Part shown: one piece after another, positions 8,639 to 16,175 of the stretch | Numbering within the stretch: the stretch's first letter is position 1 | How the letters are laid out: every line of letters begins with the position of its first letter | NCBI GenBank assembly: GCA_964545715.1 | Contig: CAZJHX010000013.1 | Span: 49,645-113,644 of the forward strand | Length of the DNA stretch: 64,000 nt | Direction of reading: 5' to 3' | Source of the DNA: CAZJHX01 sp964545715 | GTDB lineage: Bacteria > Myxococcota_A > UBA9042 > GCA-2863065 | Program-made: the position numbers and the translations under genes | The notes under the pieces: generated by a model | Database searches by the model: none | Told to the model about the DNA's origin: nothing | The model's input: only the letters and a program-made list of their open reading frames with translations

Positions 8639-9934
8639 ATGTCGATAGCAAAGGCTCGTCGCAGACGTCGGATAGGCGCGATCATAACGGTCGTGTTCTT
8701 CACCGCTTTCAGCGTATCGGCCTCGTTTGCCCAGAAGAAGCCGCGCATCGTGCGCCTGGCCCTGGTCGACGTCGACGGCAACACGACCTCCGAGTCGACC
8801 GACATCCACTACTTTGTGGAGAAGGGCATTCGCCTCTCGGGCGCGAAAGTGCAGCTCATGCCGCTGGACGATGTGCTGAACGCCGGCGCCAACGCCACGG
8901 AGATCCAGAACCTGGCCTTTGGCAAAGAGGCGCTCGAGGCGGGGATGAAGGCCTTCAACGCGGGCGACTGCGACGAGGCGGTGGACCAGCTCAGCCAGGC
9001 GGTGACCTACTTTGAGCAGAGCATGGCATTTCTGGACAATCCCGATGACTACATCGCGGCGCTAACCCACCAGGGCGTGTGCTTGTCGCGCACGGGGTCC
9101 ACGAAGGCGGCTTTGCAGGTCCTGCAGAAGGTCTTTGTGGTCAAGCCCAAGCTGAAGTTCGACAGCTTTGATAGGGAAAAGCCGATCTTCTCCAAAGCGC
9201 GTGAGCTGGTCAGCAACCGCGACCTGAGCTCGGTCACCGTGACGACCACGCCCGATGCGTCGCGCGTCTTCGTCAATGGGCGTTATCGGGGTACGGCACC
9301 GGCATACCGGCCGGGTCTGCGGCGCGGCGTGCACTTCGTTCGGGTCGAGCGCCAGGGCTACGGACGCTCCGGCTTGAAGCTGGACACCATGCGCGGCAAC
9401 CCGGACGCCAAAACCGCGGTCACGGTGAAGTCGGCGCGGCGAAAGGCGGCGTTGGAGACCCTGCTTCCCGGGCTGCAGAAAGAGATCGGAGCGCCGGAGG
9501 CCGGACCGGTGACCTCGCGACTGCAGGGCCTGCTACTGGTCGACTATGTGGTGCTGTACCGCGCTTCGGGCCCGGCCACGGCCAAGAGCGTGGAGCTCTC
9601 GCTGTACGATCTGGTCAGCAGCCGGCTGCTGAACAAGGTCGAGGGCAAGGTCGACTGGGATGCCCGCAATAAGCCCGCCAAGAACGCCGTCCTGGCCCTG
9701 GCCAAAGAGCTGCTGGACGTCGAGCTGCAGACTCTGGTCAAGATCGACGACCCGCCCATCAACGGCGGCGGCAAGACGCCTGCCGGCGGCATCGCGACCA
9801 AGTGGTGGTTCTGGACCGCGATCGGTGCGGTGGTGCTGGGCGGTACGGTCGGCCTGATCGTGGCGCTGCAACCCGAAGACGAGCGCACCGGCCTCAACGA
9901 AGACGGCAACGGCGCCTTCATCCTTCGTTTCTAA
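8639..9934 (+). CDS. PEGA/TPR domain protein with C-terminal membrane anchor
   Basis: A 431-residue protein. A basic N-terminus and hydrophobic stretch (RRRRRIGAIITVVFFTAFSV...ASFAQ) form a signal peptide. Residues ~85-170 are TPR-like (AFNAGDCDEAVDQLSQAVTY). A PEGA domain lies at ~195-250 (VTVTTTPDASRVFVNGRYRG ... VRVERQGYG). The C-terminus has a single membrane helix (WFWTAIGAVVLGGTVGLIVAL) at ~389-412 and a short acidic tail. This layout is common in Myxococcota envelope proteins. The function is unknown; an envelope scaffold or surface adaptor is inferred. An in-frame ATG with no Shine-Dalgarno sequence fits leaderless expression. Confidence 0.8.
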   Translation: MSIAKARRRRRIGAIITVVFFTAFSVSASFAQKKPRIVRLALVDVDGNTTSESTDIHYFVEKGIRLSGAKVQLMPLDDVLNAGANATEIQNLAFGKEALEAGMKAFNAGDCDEAVDQLSQAVTYFEQSMAFLDNPDDYIAALTHQGVCLSRTGSTKAALQVLQKVFVVKPKLKFDSFDREKPIFSKARELVSNRDLSSVTVTTTPDASRVFVNGRYRGTAPAYRPGLRRGVHFVRVERQGYGRSGLKLDTMRGNPDAKTAVTVKSARRKAALETLLPGLQKEIGAPEAGPVTSRLQGLLLVDYVVLYRASGPATAKSVELSLYDLVSSRLLNKVEGKVDWDARNKPAKNAVLALAKELLDVELQTLVKIDDPPINGGGKTPAGGIATKWWFWTAIGAVVLGGTVGLIVALQPEDERTGLNEDGNGAFILRF

Positions 9935-10006
9935 AATGTGTCACGCAGGTGCTCGGCACCTGTCTACACGACTGCGATCGTGCCTCGCTTCGGGCACCCA
10001 CTACCC

Positions 10007-11218
10007 GTGACGCCCCAGAGCCGAGCACTGATCGTGGCGGTCGTCGTTGCGGTCGGGGTTGGCGCGCTGCTGCTCGCTCACCGCCACGTCACCTTAGAGC
10101 AAGGCGCGTCGGGCATCGCCACGCCCGATGCCGACGGACCTTTGCTGTCTGACGTCCGCCCGCCCGCGCTTCGGCAGCCGGTCGATTCCGATCGCGTCCA
10201 GGGCCTTCCGGGGCGCGAGGAGTTCGGGGCGATCCTCGTGCGGGGGGTGGTGCGCGGGCCTGACATGCAGCCGGTTCCCGAGGCGGTCGTCAGTTGGATT
10301 CCCGAAGACCGGGCCCGCTCGCTGCGGCCGAATCAGCCGGAGGCGGACCTCATCTCGGACGCGCTTGCGACCACGACGGACACATTGGGGCGGTATGTGC
10401 TGCAGGCGCCGGCCGTCGGCCTGATCGTCGTGCGAAAGGAGCCGCTGTCGATCGCGGCGCGCTGGGTCCGCCGGGCGCTTGGTCGGCGGCAGACAATGGA
10501 CTTCGATCTGTGGAGAGCCGGGTCCATCCGCGGCAAGGTGACGGTCGACGGGGCCGATGAGCCTATCGAGGATGTCGAGGTCTCTGTGTCTGCGGAGCTG
10601 GGGGCATCGTCCGGTTGGAGCAACAGGGTCATCGCTCGCGCAAAGGTACGTCCCGACGGTACGTACGACGTTTCCGGCGTGCCGATCGGGCAATACTCCG
10701 TTCTGCCGGTGGTGTACGGCGGCGGCCTTGCGCAGCCGGCTCGGTCGAGCGCCGTCAACGTCGTTCTGGCGGGTGGCGCCGACGTGGCGTACGCCGACTT
10801 TGATCTGGGTTACGGCGCAGTGGTCGCGGTGACTGTCCTGACGCCTTCGGGTGCGCCGGTGTCCGGTGCGCACGTCGGGATTCGAGTGGCCTCACACGAG
10901 GTCGGGTCGCAGGTGAGCGTCTTCAATCGCTCCCGCGCTGGGGCGGCAATCCCCGGTGCGCCCGGGACATACGTAGTGCACGGACTGTCAGAGGCCCCGT
11001 CCGCGGTTGTGGTCGCTGAAGCGCCGGGTCGCGCGCCGACCAGCAGTCGCGCGCCGTCAGCCCCGGGGTTGTCGTCGATCCCGACGGGACGCCGCTCGCT
11101 GGAGTACGGGTATTGTCCGTGCCGGACGGACCTCGCCGTGTTCGGGCTGAAGGGACCTATACGACTGACGCCGGGGCCTTTGTTTTACGGGGGTTGCCCA
11201 CCACCACCGAGTCGATAA
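10007..11218 (+). CDS. Carboxypeptidase-regulatory-domain membrane protein, 5' part of a frame-disrupted gene
   Basis: An N-terminal membrane anchor (ALIVAVVVAVGVGALLLAH) is followed by beta-sandwich segments of the carboxypeptidase-regulatory/CNA-B type (GVVRGPDMQPVPEAVVSW, GSIRGKVTVDGADEPIEDVE, VVAVTVLTPSGAPVSGAHVG). GTG at 10007 is preferred because it places the anchor at the N-terminus; GTG at 9938 or 9980 is also possible. After about 11065 this frame stops making sense and ends at 11218 with out-of-frame residues. The family-like sequence continues in the -1 frame to 11652, so the intact product would be about 548 residues. An assembly indel, a decaying gene or frameshifting would explain this. 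Confidence 0.7.
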   Translation: MTPQSRALIVAVVVAVGVGALLLAHRHVTLEQGASGIATPDADGPLLSDVRPPALRQPVDSDRVQGLPGREEFGAILVRGVVRGPDMQPVPEAVVSWIPEDRARSLRPNQPEADLISDALATTTDTLGRYVLQAPAVGLIVVRKEPLSIAARWVRRALGRRQTMDFDLWRAGSIRGKVTVDGADEPIEDVEVSVSAELGASSGWSNRVIARAKVRPDGTYDVSGVPIGQYSVLPVVYGGGLAQPARSSAVNVVLAGGADVAYADFDLGYGAVVAVTVLTPSGAPVSGAHVGIRVASHEVGSQVSVFNRSRAGAAIPGAPGTYVVHGLSEAPSAVVVAEAPGRAPTSSRAPSAPGLSSIPTGRRSLEYGYCPCRTDLAVFGLKGPIRLTPGPLFYGGCPPPPSR

Positions 11219-11652
11219 TCGCCCGCTACCCCGGCATGCTGGACGCGTCGCCCGCTGCTATCACCGGTAGTGATACCGCCGGGATGCGTCTGCGACTGCG
11301 GCGCCCCGCGTGGCTTGAGGGCCGCGTCCGGGCTGGCTCGTTGGCGCTGGGAGACGTGACGGTCTTGTGCAATGAGGTCTTCGACCTGCGCGATCCGGAC
11401 GACCCCGACGACGAAGACATCTACGCGTTCGAGCGAGGTGCCACGGCGACGAACCGGCACGGCTACTACCGGCTCGGGCCACTGCCGACGGGCAAGATGG
11501 AGTTCGTCTTTCGGTACAGCGATGCAGACGTCGGGCCCAACGGCGAATGGTCGGACCGGGGCGTGCTGATTAGGCGCCTGAAGCTCAATGTCGTTGAGGG
11601 CGAGACGCGCAGATTGGACGTGGACCTGTTGCACGCCTCCGTCGGCCGATAA
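11068..11652 (+). pseudogene. 3' part of the frame-disrupted carboxypeptidase-regulatory-domain gene
   Basis: From 11068 the -1 frame reads VVVDPDGTPLAGVRVLSV, a typical start of a carboxypeptidase-regulatory beta-sandwich. It then reads GTYTTDAGAFVLRGLP and, after ~180 residues, ends at 11652 with NVVEGETRRLDVDLL. There is no convincing independent start; a TTG at 11113 exists but falls inside the domain and lacks a ribosome binding site. The junction with the upstream part coincides with CCCCGGGG at 11061-11068, and one extra G would restore a single frame. Read as the C-terminal half of the preceding gene, not as a separate gene. Confidence 0.7.
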
Positions 11653-11705
11653 ATCCGAAGGGTGTGGCTCTTCCGGAACGACGCGAGTCTACGGGCTCGA
11701 ACCCT

Positions 11706-11730
11706 CGCGCAAAGCCGCCAAGTCGCGAAG
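11706..11730. repeat. Left inverted repeat flanking the GxxExxY gene
   Basis: CGCGCAAAGCCGCCAAGTCG followed by CGAAG. The reverse complement of 12142-12167 on the other side of the gene is a diverged copy (CGCGC-TAAGGCCCC-AAGACGCCAAGG). The CGCAAAG/CGCCAAG rhythm is the type of extragenic repeat that I recall beside GxxExxY genes in other genomes. Confidence 0.5.
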
Positions 11731-11738
11731 TCTCCGAA

Positions 11739-12131
11739 TCAGTCGGGAAGGTTGTTTACGAGGCGAGTGATGCCGTCCTTGATTCGGCGGGCGCCGAAGT
11801 TGATGAGCAGGCCGAGGCGCTTATCCGCGAGCCGGATGTAGGTGAGCGTCTGCTTCTTATGGACGGGCACGACGTGCTCGACCGACTTCAGTTCCACGAT
11901 GACGAGGCCATCCACAAGTAGGTCCGCACGGAATCCGATGTCGAAAACCAGGTTGTCGTATCTGACAGCGATCGGCACCTGCCGTTCGACCTGACGGCCC
12001 CGGCGGCCCAACTCGTAGGCCAGCACGGTTTCGTACACGGACTCGAATAGGCCCGGACCCAGCGTCGTCTGGACCTTGTACGCCGCATCGACAATCTGGC
12101 GTGCAATATCGTTCTCTGGCGGCCCAGCCAT
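11739..12131 (-). CDS. GxxExxY protein (PD-(D/E)XK nuclease-like family)
   Basis: A 130-residue protein matching the GxxExxY family. The signature LGPGLFESVYE is at ~24-34, followed by ERQVPIAVRYDN, the nuclease-fold-like GFRADLLVDGLVIVELKSVE (D...ELK, a PD-(D/E)XK-type core) and LRLADKRLGLLINFG-like C-terminal strands. The family is widespread, usually solitary and of unproven function. AAGGAG precedes the start with an eight-base spacing. It sits alone between unrelated genes and between imperfect inverted repeats, suggesting arrival as a small cassette. It runs against the neighbouring carboxypeptidase-regulatory gene. Confidence 0.88.
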   Translation of the reverse strand: MAGPPENDIARQIVDAAYKVQTTLGPGLFESVYETVLAYELGRRGRQVERQVPIAVRYDNLVFDIGFRADLLVDGLVIVELKSVEHVVPVHKKQTLTYIRLADKRLGLLINFGARRIKDGITRLVNNLPD

Positions 12132-12141
12132 CCGCTGTGCT

Positions 12142-12167
12142 CCTTGGCGTCTTGGGGCCTTAGCGCG
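12142..12167. repeat. Right inverted repeat flanking the GxxExxY gene
   Basis: CCTTGGCGTCTTGGGGCCTT followed by AGCGCG. In reverse complement it resembles the element at 11706-11730. It overlaps the likely ribosome binding site side of the GxxExxY gene, so its copy number or position could affect expression. Confidence 0.5.
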
Positions 12168-12302
12168 AGCATCGTATCGTCATGCCGCGTCGATAGGTCG
12201 CGCAATCAGCCTCCGGTCACAGTCGGACAGCCGCCGAAGTGTCTGATGTTACAGCGGACGCCTGTCGTTCCAGAAGATCTGCACCCAAATCCGAACGGGG
12301 CC

Positions 12303-12318
12303 AGGTGACCAGTCACCT
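12303..12318. promoter_or_regulatory. Perfect palindrome at the 3' end of the cyclophilin gene
   Basis: AGGTGACCAGTCACCT has two 7-base arms and a 2-base centre, and it overlaps the cyclophilin stop codon (12317-12319). The remaining 12168-12302 region shows no gene. An operator or a small hairpin at the operon end are both possible; it has no U-tract, so it is not a standard terminator. Confidence 0.25.
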
Positions 12319-12742
12319 AGTCGGCGGTCACTTTCGTGAGCGTCTCACCCTGCTCGATCTTGTAGACGACGTCGATCCCGCGCGTGACGCGTCCGAAGAC
12401 CGTGTGCTTGCCGTCCAGGTGGGGCAGGGGGCGGTGGCAGATGAAGAACTGGCTGCCGCCTGAGTTCGGCGCGCCGGTGTTGGCCATGCTCAGCGTGCCT
12501 GTGAGGTGCTGTTTGTCGGAGGGCTCGTCCGGGATCACGTAGCCGGGGCCGCCGCTGCCGGTGCCTGCCGGGCAGCCGGTCTGACTGCAGAAGTCCTCGA
12601 CGACCCGGTGCCAGGTGAGGCCGTCGTAAAACGTGCGCCCGATGAGCTCTAGAAAGTTGGCGACCGTCTTGGGCGCCGCGTCGGGGTAAAGCTCCACGTT
12701 GATGGCGCCGTGGGCGGTGTGGATGGTGGCGTTGGTACTCAT
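12317..12742 (-). CDS. Cyclophilin-type peptidyl-prolyl cis-trans isomerase
   Basis: A 141-residue single-domain cyclophilin with no signal peptide, so probably cytoplasmic. The ATG at 12742 overlaps the ABC ATPase stop by ATGA. Core motifs are present: ELYPDAAPKTVANFLELI, FYDGLTWHRVVEDFCSQTGC (His-Arg of the active site), GTGSGGPGYVIPDE, GTLSMANTGAPNSGGSQFFI and FGRVTRGIDVV. These match the short bacterial form. It should catalyse X-Pro isomerisation during folding. Its operon partner is an ABC ATPase, with no obvious functional link. Confidence 0.93.
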   Translation of the reverse strand: MSTNATIHTAHGAINVELYPDAAPKTVANFLELIGRTFYDGLTWHRVVEDFCSQTGCPAGTGSGGPGYVIPDEPSDKQHLTGTLSMANTGAPNSGGSQFFICHRPLPHLDGKHTVFGRVTRGIDVVYKIEQGETLTKVTAD

Positions 12743-13446
12743 GGGCTGGCCTCCTGGTTCGGCATGGCGGGGCGCTCGCCGGTGTTGCCCTGGCTGACGA
12801 TGTGGCCGTCTTCGATGCGGATGACGCGGTCGGCACGCTGGCTGACGCCCATGTCGTGAGTGACGATGATCAGGGTCACGCCGGTGTCGCGGTTGAGACT
12901 CTCGAAGAGTCCCAGAATCTGAATGCCGGTCTTGCTGTCCAGCGCCCCGGTCGGCTCGTCGCACAGGATGATCTTGGGGCGGTTGAACAGGGCCCGGGCG
13001 ATGGCGATACGCTGCCGCTCGCCGCCGCTCAGCTTCAGGGGCAGGTCCCGGCGTTTGTGCAGCAGGCCGACCATCTCAAGGCTCTGAGCGACGCGGTCGT
13101 CGATCGCCTGCTCGGTCAAGCGCGTGTTGAAGTAGGCCGGCAGGGCCACGTTCTGGCCGCACGTCAGGTGATTGAGCAGGTGGAAGCTCTGAAAGACGAA
13201 GCCGATCGTGGTGTTGCGAAACTCGGAGATCTGCTTGTCGGACAGCTCTCCCATCTTGTGGCCGGCGACCACGGCGTGACCCTCGTAGTCGCGATCGAGG
13301 GCGCCGATCACGTTCAGCAGCGTGGACTTGCCGGACCCGGACGCGCCGACGATCGACAGGAACTCACCGTCGTCGATTTTGAGGCTGACGCCGCGCAGTA
13401 CAGCGGTGTCGCCGTAGGACTTGCGGATGTCGGTCAACTCGATCAT
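12739..13446 (-). CDS. ABC transporter ATP-binding protein, MacB/LolD/FtsE type
   Basis: A 235-residue nucleotide-binding subunit. The Walker A is GASGSGKST, the Q-loop FVFQSFHLLNHLT, the signature LSGGERQRIAIARAL, the Walker B IILCDEPTGALDS and the H-loop IIVTHD. LNHLTCGQNVALP and DEPTGALDSKTG are typical of the MacB/LolD/FtsE class, which drive mechanotransmission or lipoprotein release across the inner membrane with FtsX-like partners. No permease is adjacent, so it must pair with a subunit encoded elsewhere. It is divergent from hisH and overlaps the downstream cyclophilin gene. Confidence 0.93.
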   Translation of the reverse strand: MIELTDIRKSYGDTAVLRGVSLKIDDGEFLSIVGASGSGKSTLLNVIGALDRDYEGHAVVAGHKMGELSDKQISEFRNTTIGFVFQSFHLLNHLTCGQNVALPAYFNTRLTEQAIDDRVAQSLEMVGLLHKRRDLPLKLSGGERQRIAIARALFNRPKIILCDEPTGALDSKTGIQILGLFESLNRDTGVTLIIVTHDMGVSQRADRVIRIEDGHIVSQGNTGERPAMPNQEASP

Positions 13447-13470
13447 TGAAGGCAGGAGGTTATCCGGTCG

Positions 13471-13499
13471 TTGACACGACGTCCATCCGCTGGCATCGA
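13471..13499 (+). promoter_or_regulatory. Promoter of hisH with leaderless geometry
   Basis: TTGACA (13471-13476), a 17-base spacer ending in TGG, and CATCGA (13494-13499) precede the GTG at 13506 by six bases. The -10 is poor alone but is extended by the TGG. With this spacing the transcript would begin at the GTG, which supports that codon as the hisH start. Confidence 0.4.
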
Positions 13500-13505
13500 G
13501 GGCAT

Positions 13506-14108
13506 GTGAGTGTCGCTTCCAAGGTCACGGTGGTCGATCACGGCGCGGGCAACCTGCGCAGCGTGGTGCGCGTCCTTACTCACGTCGGTGCGGACGTCTG
13601 CGTGACTGCGGATCCGGCGCAAGTACGCGACAGCGACCGCATCGTTCTGCCGGGGCAGGGCGCGTTTGGCGACTGCATGCAGCGGCTGCGCGCGAGCGGG
13701 CTGGACGACGCCGTGCGTGAGCATGTGGCCGCGGGGCGTCCGTATCTGGGAATCTGCCTTGGCCTGCAGGTGCTCTTCGAGACCGGGCTGGAGCACGGGG
13801 AGCACGCCGGACTCGGGCTCTTCAAAGGCACGTGTGAGCGACTGCCGCGCGTCCCCGGCCTCAAGCTGCCCCACATGGGCTGGAACCAGATTCATGGTGA
13901 CGCGCTGGGCCCTGAAGCGGACGGCGCCTGGTTCTATTTTGTGCACAGCTATCGTGTGCTGCCGTCGGAGCCGCTGGCCAGCGTGACGACCGACTATGGC
14001 GTGGACTTTGTGTCCGGCGTGGCGCGCGACAACGTGACGGCCTGCCAGTTTCACCCGGAGAAGAGCCAGGCCGCAGGCTGCGCTCTGTTGGAGCGATTCA
14101 TCCGATGA
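13506..14108 (+). CDS. hisH: Imidazole glycerol phosphate synthase glutaminase subunit
   Basis: A 200-residue HisH, the normal size when the GTG at 13506 is used. It hydrolyses glutamine and channels ammonia to HisF in histidine biosynthesis. Seen are VVDHGAGNLRSV, LPGQGAFGDCM, the nucleophile elbow GICLGLQVLF, the contact region HMGWNQI and the catalytic His-Glu in CQFHPEKSQ. It overlaps hisA by ATGA. hisF and hisB are not in the window; the split his locus may continue elsewhere. Confidence 0.96.
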   Translation: MSVASKVTVVDHGAGNLRSVVRVLTHVGADVCVTADPAQVRDSDRIVLPGQGAFGDCMQRLRASGLDDAVREHVAAGRPYLGICLGLQVLFETGLEHGEHAGLGLFKGTCERLPRVPGLKLPHMGWNQIHGDALGPEADGAWFYFVHSYRVLPSEPLASVTTDYGVDFVSGVARDNVTACQFHPEKSQAAGCALLERFIR

Positions 14109-14845
14109 GCGCATTTGAGGTGATTCCGGCGATCGATCTGCGCGGCGGCAACGTGGTGCGGCTGACGCGCGGCGACTTTGCCGAGGAGACGGTCTACCAC
14201 CCCGACCCGCCGCAGCTGGCGGTGGAGATGGCGGCGCGTGGGGCGACCAGGCTGCACGTGGTGGATCTCGACGGGGCGCGCGCCGGGCGGCCGATGCAAC
14301 AGGAGATCGTGCTGGCCATGGCCGCCCGCTCGGGGCTGGATGTCGAGATCGGCGGCGGGATCCGTGATCTGGAGACCATCGCGACGTACCTGGACGCCGC
14401 GCAGCCGGTGCGCTGGGTCATTTTGGGCACTGCCGCGCTGCGCGACCCCCCGCTGGTTGAGGCGGCGTGTGCGCGCTGGCCTGGCCGGATCATCGTCGGC
14501 ATCGATGCACGCAAGGGCTACGTGGCGGTGGAGGGCTGGCTGGATACGAGCGAGGCGACGCCGCTGGACGTGGTGTCCGCGCTGGCCGGCGCCGGCGTGG
14601 CCGCGATCATCTACACAGACATCGCGCGCGACGGCATGGGGACGGGACCCAACGTGGAGGCCACCGCAGCGCTGGCGCGTGACGCGGGGATCCCGATAAT
14701 CGCATCCGGTGGGGTCGCCACGATCGCGCACCTGGAGGCCCTCCGCGCGACCGCTGGAGATGGCGTGTGCGGCGTTGTCGTCGGCCGCGCCATCCTCTCG
14801 GGCTCCCTAAAAATAGAAAGTGCCTTATCGGTGTCGACGCGGTAA
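14105..14845 (+). CDS. hisA: Phosphoribosylformimino-5-aminoimidazole carboxamide ribotide isomerase
   Basis: A 246-residue TIM barrel. It isomerises ProFAR to PRFAR in histidine biosynthesis. Seen are VIPAIDLRGGNVVRLTRGDF with the catalytic Asp, HVVDLDGARAG, EIGGGIRDLETI, VGIDARKGYVAVEGW (second catalytic Asp), IIYTDIARDGMGTGPN and ASGGVATIAHL. The C-terminus is GVVVGRAILSG followed by a short, unconserved tail. It overlaps hisH by ATGA. Confidence 0.96.
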   Translation: MSAFEVIPAIDLRGGNVVRLTRGDFAEETVYHPDPPQLAVEMAARGATRLHVVDLDGARAGRPMQQEIVLAMAARSGLDVEIGGGIRDLETIATYLDAAQPVRWVILGTAALRDPPLVEAACARWPGRIIVGIDARKGYVAVEGWLDTSEATPLDVVSALAGAGVAAIIYTDIARDGMGTGPNVEATAALARDAGIPIIASGGVATIAHLEALRATAGDGVCGVVVGRAILSGSLKIESALSVSTR

Positions 14846-14855
14846 GTTCGCGTCT

Positions 14856-16175
14856 GTGAAGCACATTATCCCACTGTCTGCGCTGCTCTTGCTGGCGGCG
14901 TGCGCGGCTGAGCCCGAGATCGCTGAAGGGATCGTAGGCGATGACGGCGCGGGCGGCGGCAAGGCGGATCGTGTGACGGTGGAGCCGGACTGGAACCGCG
15001 ACATCGTGTGGACCGGCCTGACGATCGACCTGTCCGAGCTGACCGGGCGCGCCAGCATCCAGCTTGAGCCGGACTCGTCCGAGACCGCGTCGTTTCAGGT
15101 GGCCGGGCTGACCATCAAAGCGGTGTCGGGCGACGACGGACCACTGGATTACGATCGCACGGGCCGGGACGTTCACGTCGACGTCGGCCGCCAGACGACG
15201 CTGACAATCGACTACACCCTGGAGCTGCAGAGCGCCAACAACGGCCTGCTGGCCGGCGGATCGACCGTCACCTGGCCATACCATTGCGGCAACCTGTATC
15301 CGTGCAAATCCGACCCGTCCGACGGCATGGCCTTCAGCCTGGAGTTGACGGGCGTACCGGACGGCATGACCGCGATCTACCCGCGCGAGCTGACCACAGA
15401 CACGGCGGCCTACACGCTGGCGTGGGCGGTCGGGGAGTACACGTGCGAAGACCTGGGCCAGACCGACGCGGGCACAACGGTACGCACCTGCTGGCTGCCC
15501 AAGGGCAAGACGCGCGCGCTGAAGGGCACCGGCAAGCTGCTGAAGTCGTTCGACTGGCTGGAGACGCATATCGGCCCGTACGCGTTTGGCGACGAGGTCT
15601 CGGCGGTGGCCGTTGTCTGGGGCGAGTCCGACGCCGGCGGCATGGAGCACCATCCGCACTGGCACGTGGCGCTGGACTCCATGGAGGACCGGGTGACGCA
15701 GGCTCACGAGGCGGCACATGGCTGGTACGGCGCGGGCGTGCGCATTCGCTGCTGGGAGGACTTTGTCCTGTCCGAGGGCACAGTCAGCTATCTCTCCGCG
15801 CGCGCCATGGCTGAGGTCAGCCCGGCGTCGGTCGAAGAGCAGATCTGGGCCGACTATCGCGAGGAGCTGGAGTTGACCCTGGAAGACGAGGACATCATCG
15901 CGTGGCCCGACTCCTGCGGTGAGGTCGACCTGCTCAAGGACGGCCTGTTCTCAAATATCGTCTATATGAAGGGCGCCTTCTTCTATAAGGCCGTGGCCGA
16001 CGAGATCGGCGCCGAGACGCTGGACCAGGTGCTGTCCGACTTCTACATGGCGGGTGTCGGCCAGGCTCGCGGGATGCAGGAGATGCTGGACGCTATCGAG
16101 GCCGACACGGGCTTTGATCCGCGCCCCCTGGCGGACCACTGGCTGCGCTCCAAGGGCAACCCCTGGGACCTCTAG
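14856..16175 (+). CDS. M1-like zinc metallopeptidase lipoprotein
   Basis: Starting at GTG 14856 the product (439 residues) opens with a lipoprotein signal, lipobox LLAAC. The zinc site is HEAAH near residue 284, followed by exactly 18 residues and a Glu (FVLSEG), the M1/gluzincin spacing. Upstream SDAGGMEHH occupies the place of the GAMEN exopeptidase motif and is an imperfect match, so aminopeptidase activity is not certain. The N-terminal ~230 residues are beta-rich as in M1 enzymes, but the total is shorter than typical M1 proteins. It follows hisA by ten bases and overlaps the prfB 3' end by four bases on the opposite strand. It is probably an envelope-anchored peptidase. Confidence 0.8.
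   Translation: MKHIIPLSALLLLAACAAEPEIAEGIVGDDGAGGGKADRVTVEPDWNRDIVWTGLTIDLSELTGRASIQLEPDSSETASFQVAGLTIKAVSGDDGPLDYDRTGRDVHVDVGRQTTLTIDYTLELQSANNGLLAGGSTVTWPYHCGNLYPCKSDPSDGMAFSLELTGVPDGMTAIYPRELTTDTAAYTLAWAVGEYTCEDLGQTDAGTTVRTCWLPKGKTRALKGTGKLLKSFDWLETHIGPYAFGDEVSAVAVVWGESDAGGMEHHPHWHVALDSMEDRVTQAHEAAHGWYGAGVRIRCWEDFVLSEGTVSYLSARAMAEVSPASVEEQIWADYREELELTLEDEDIIAWPDSCGEVDLLKDGLFSNIVYMKGAFFYKAVADEIGAETLDQVLSDFYMAGVGQARGMQEMLDAIEADTGFDPRPLADHWLRSKGNPWDL

Noticed and set aside
11690..11712. tRNA T-arm-like GGGTTCGAGCCC on the minus strand
   Set aside because: The flanking bases form no acceptor stem, anticodon arm or D-arm; it belongs to the repeat beside the GxxExxY gene.
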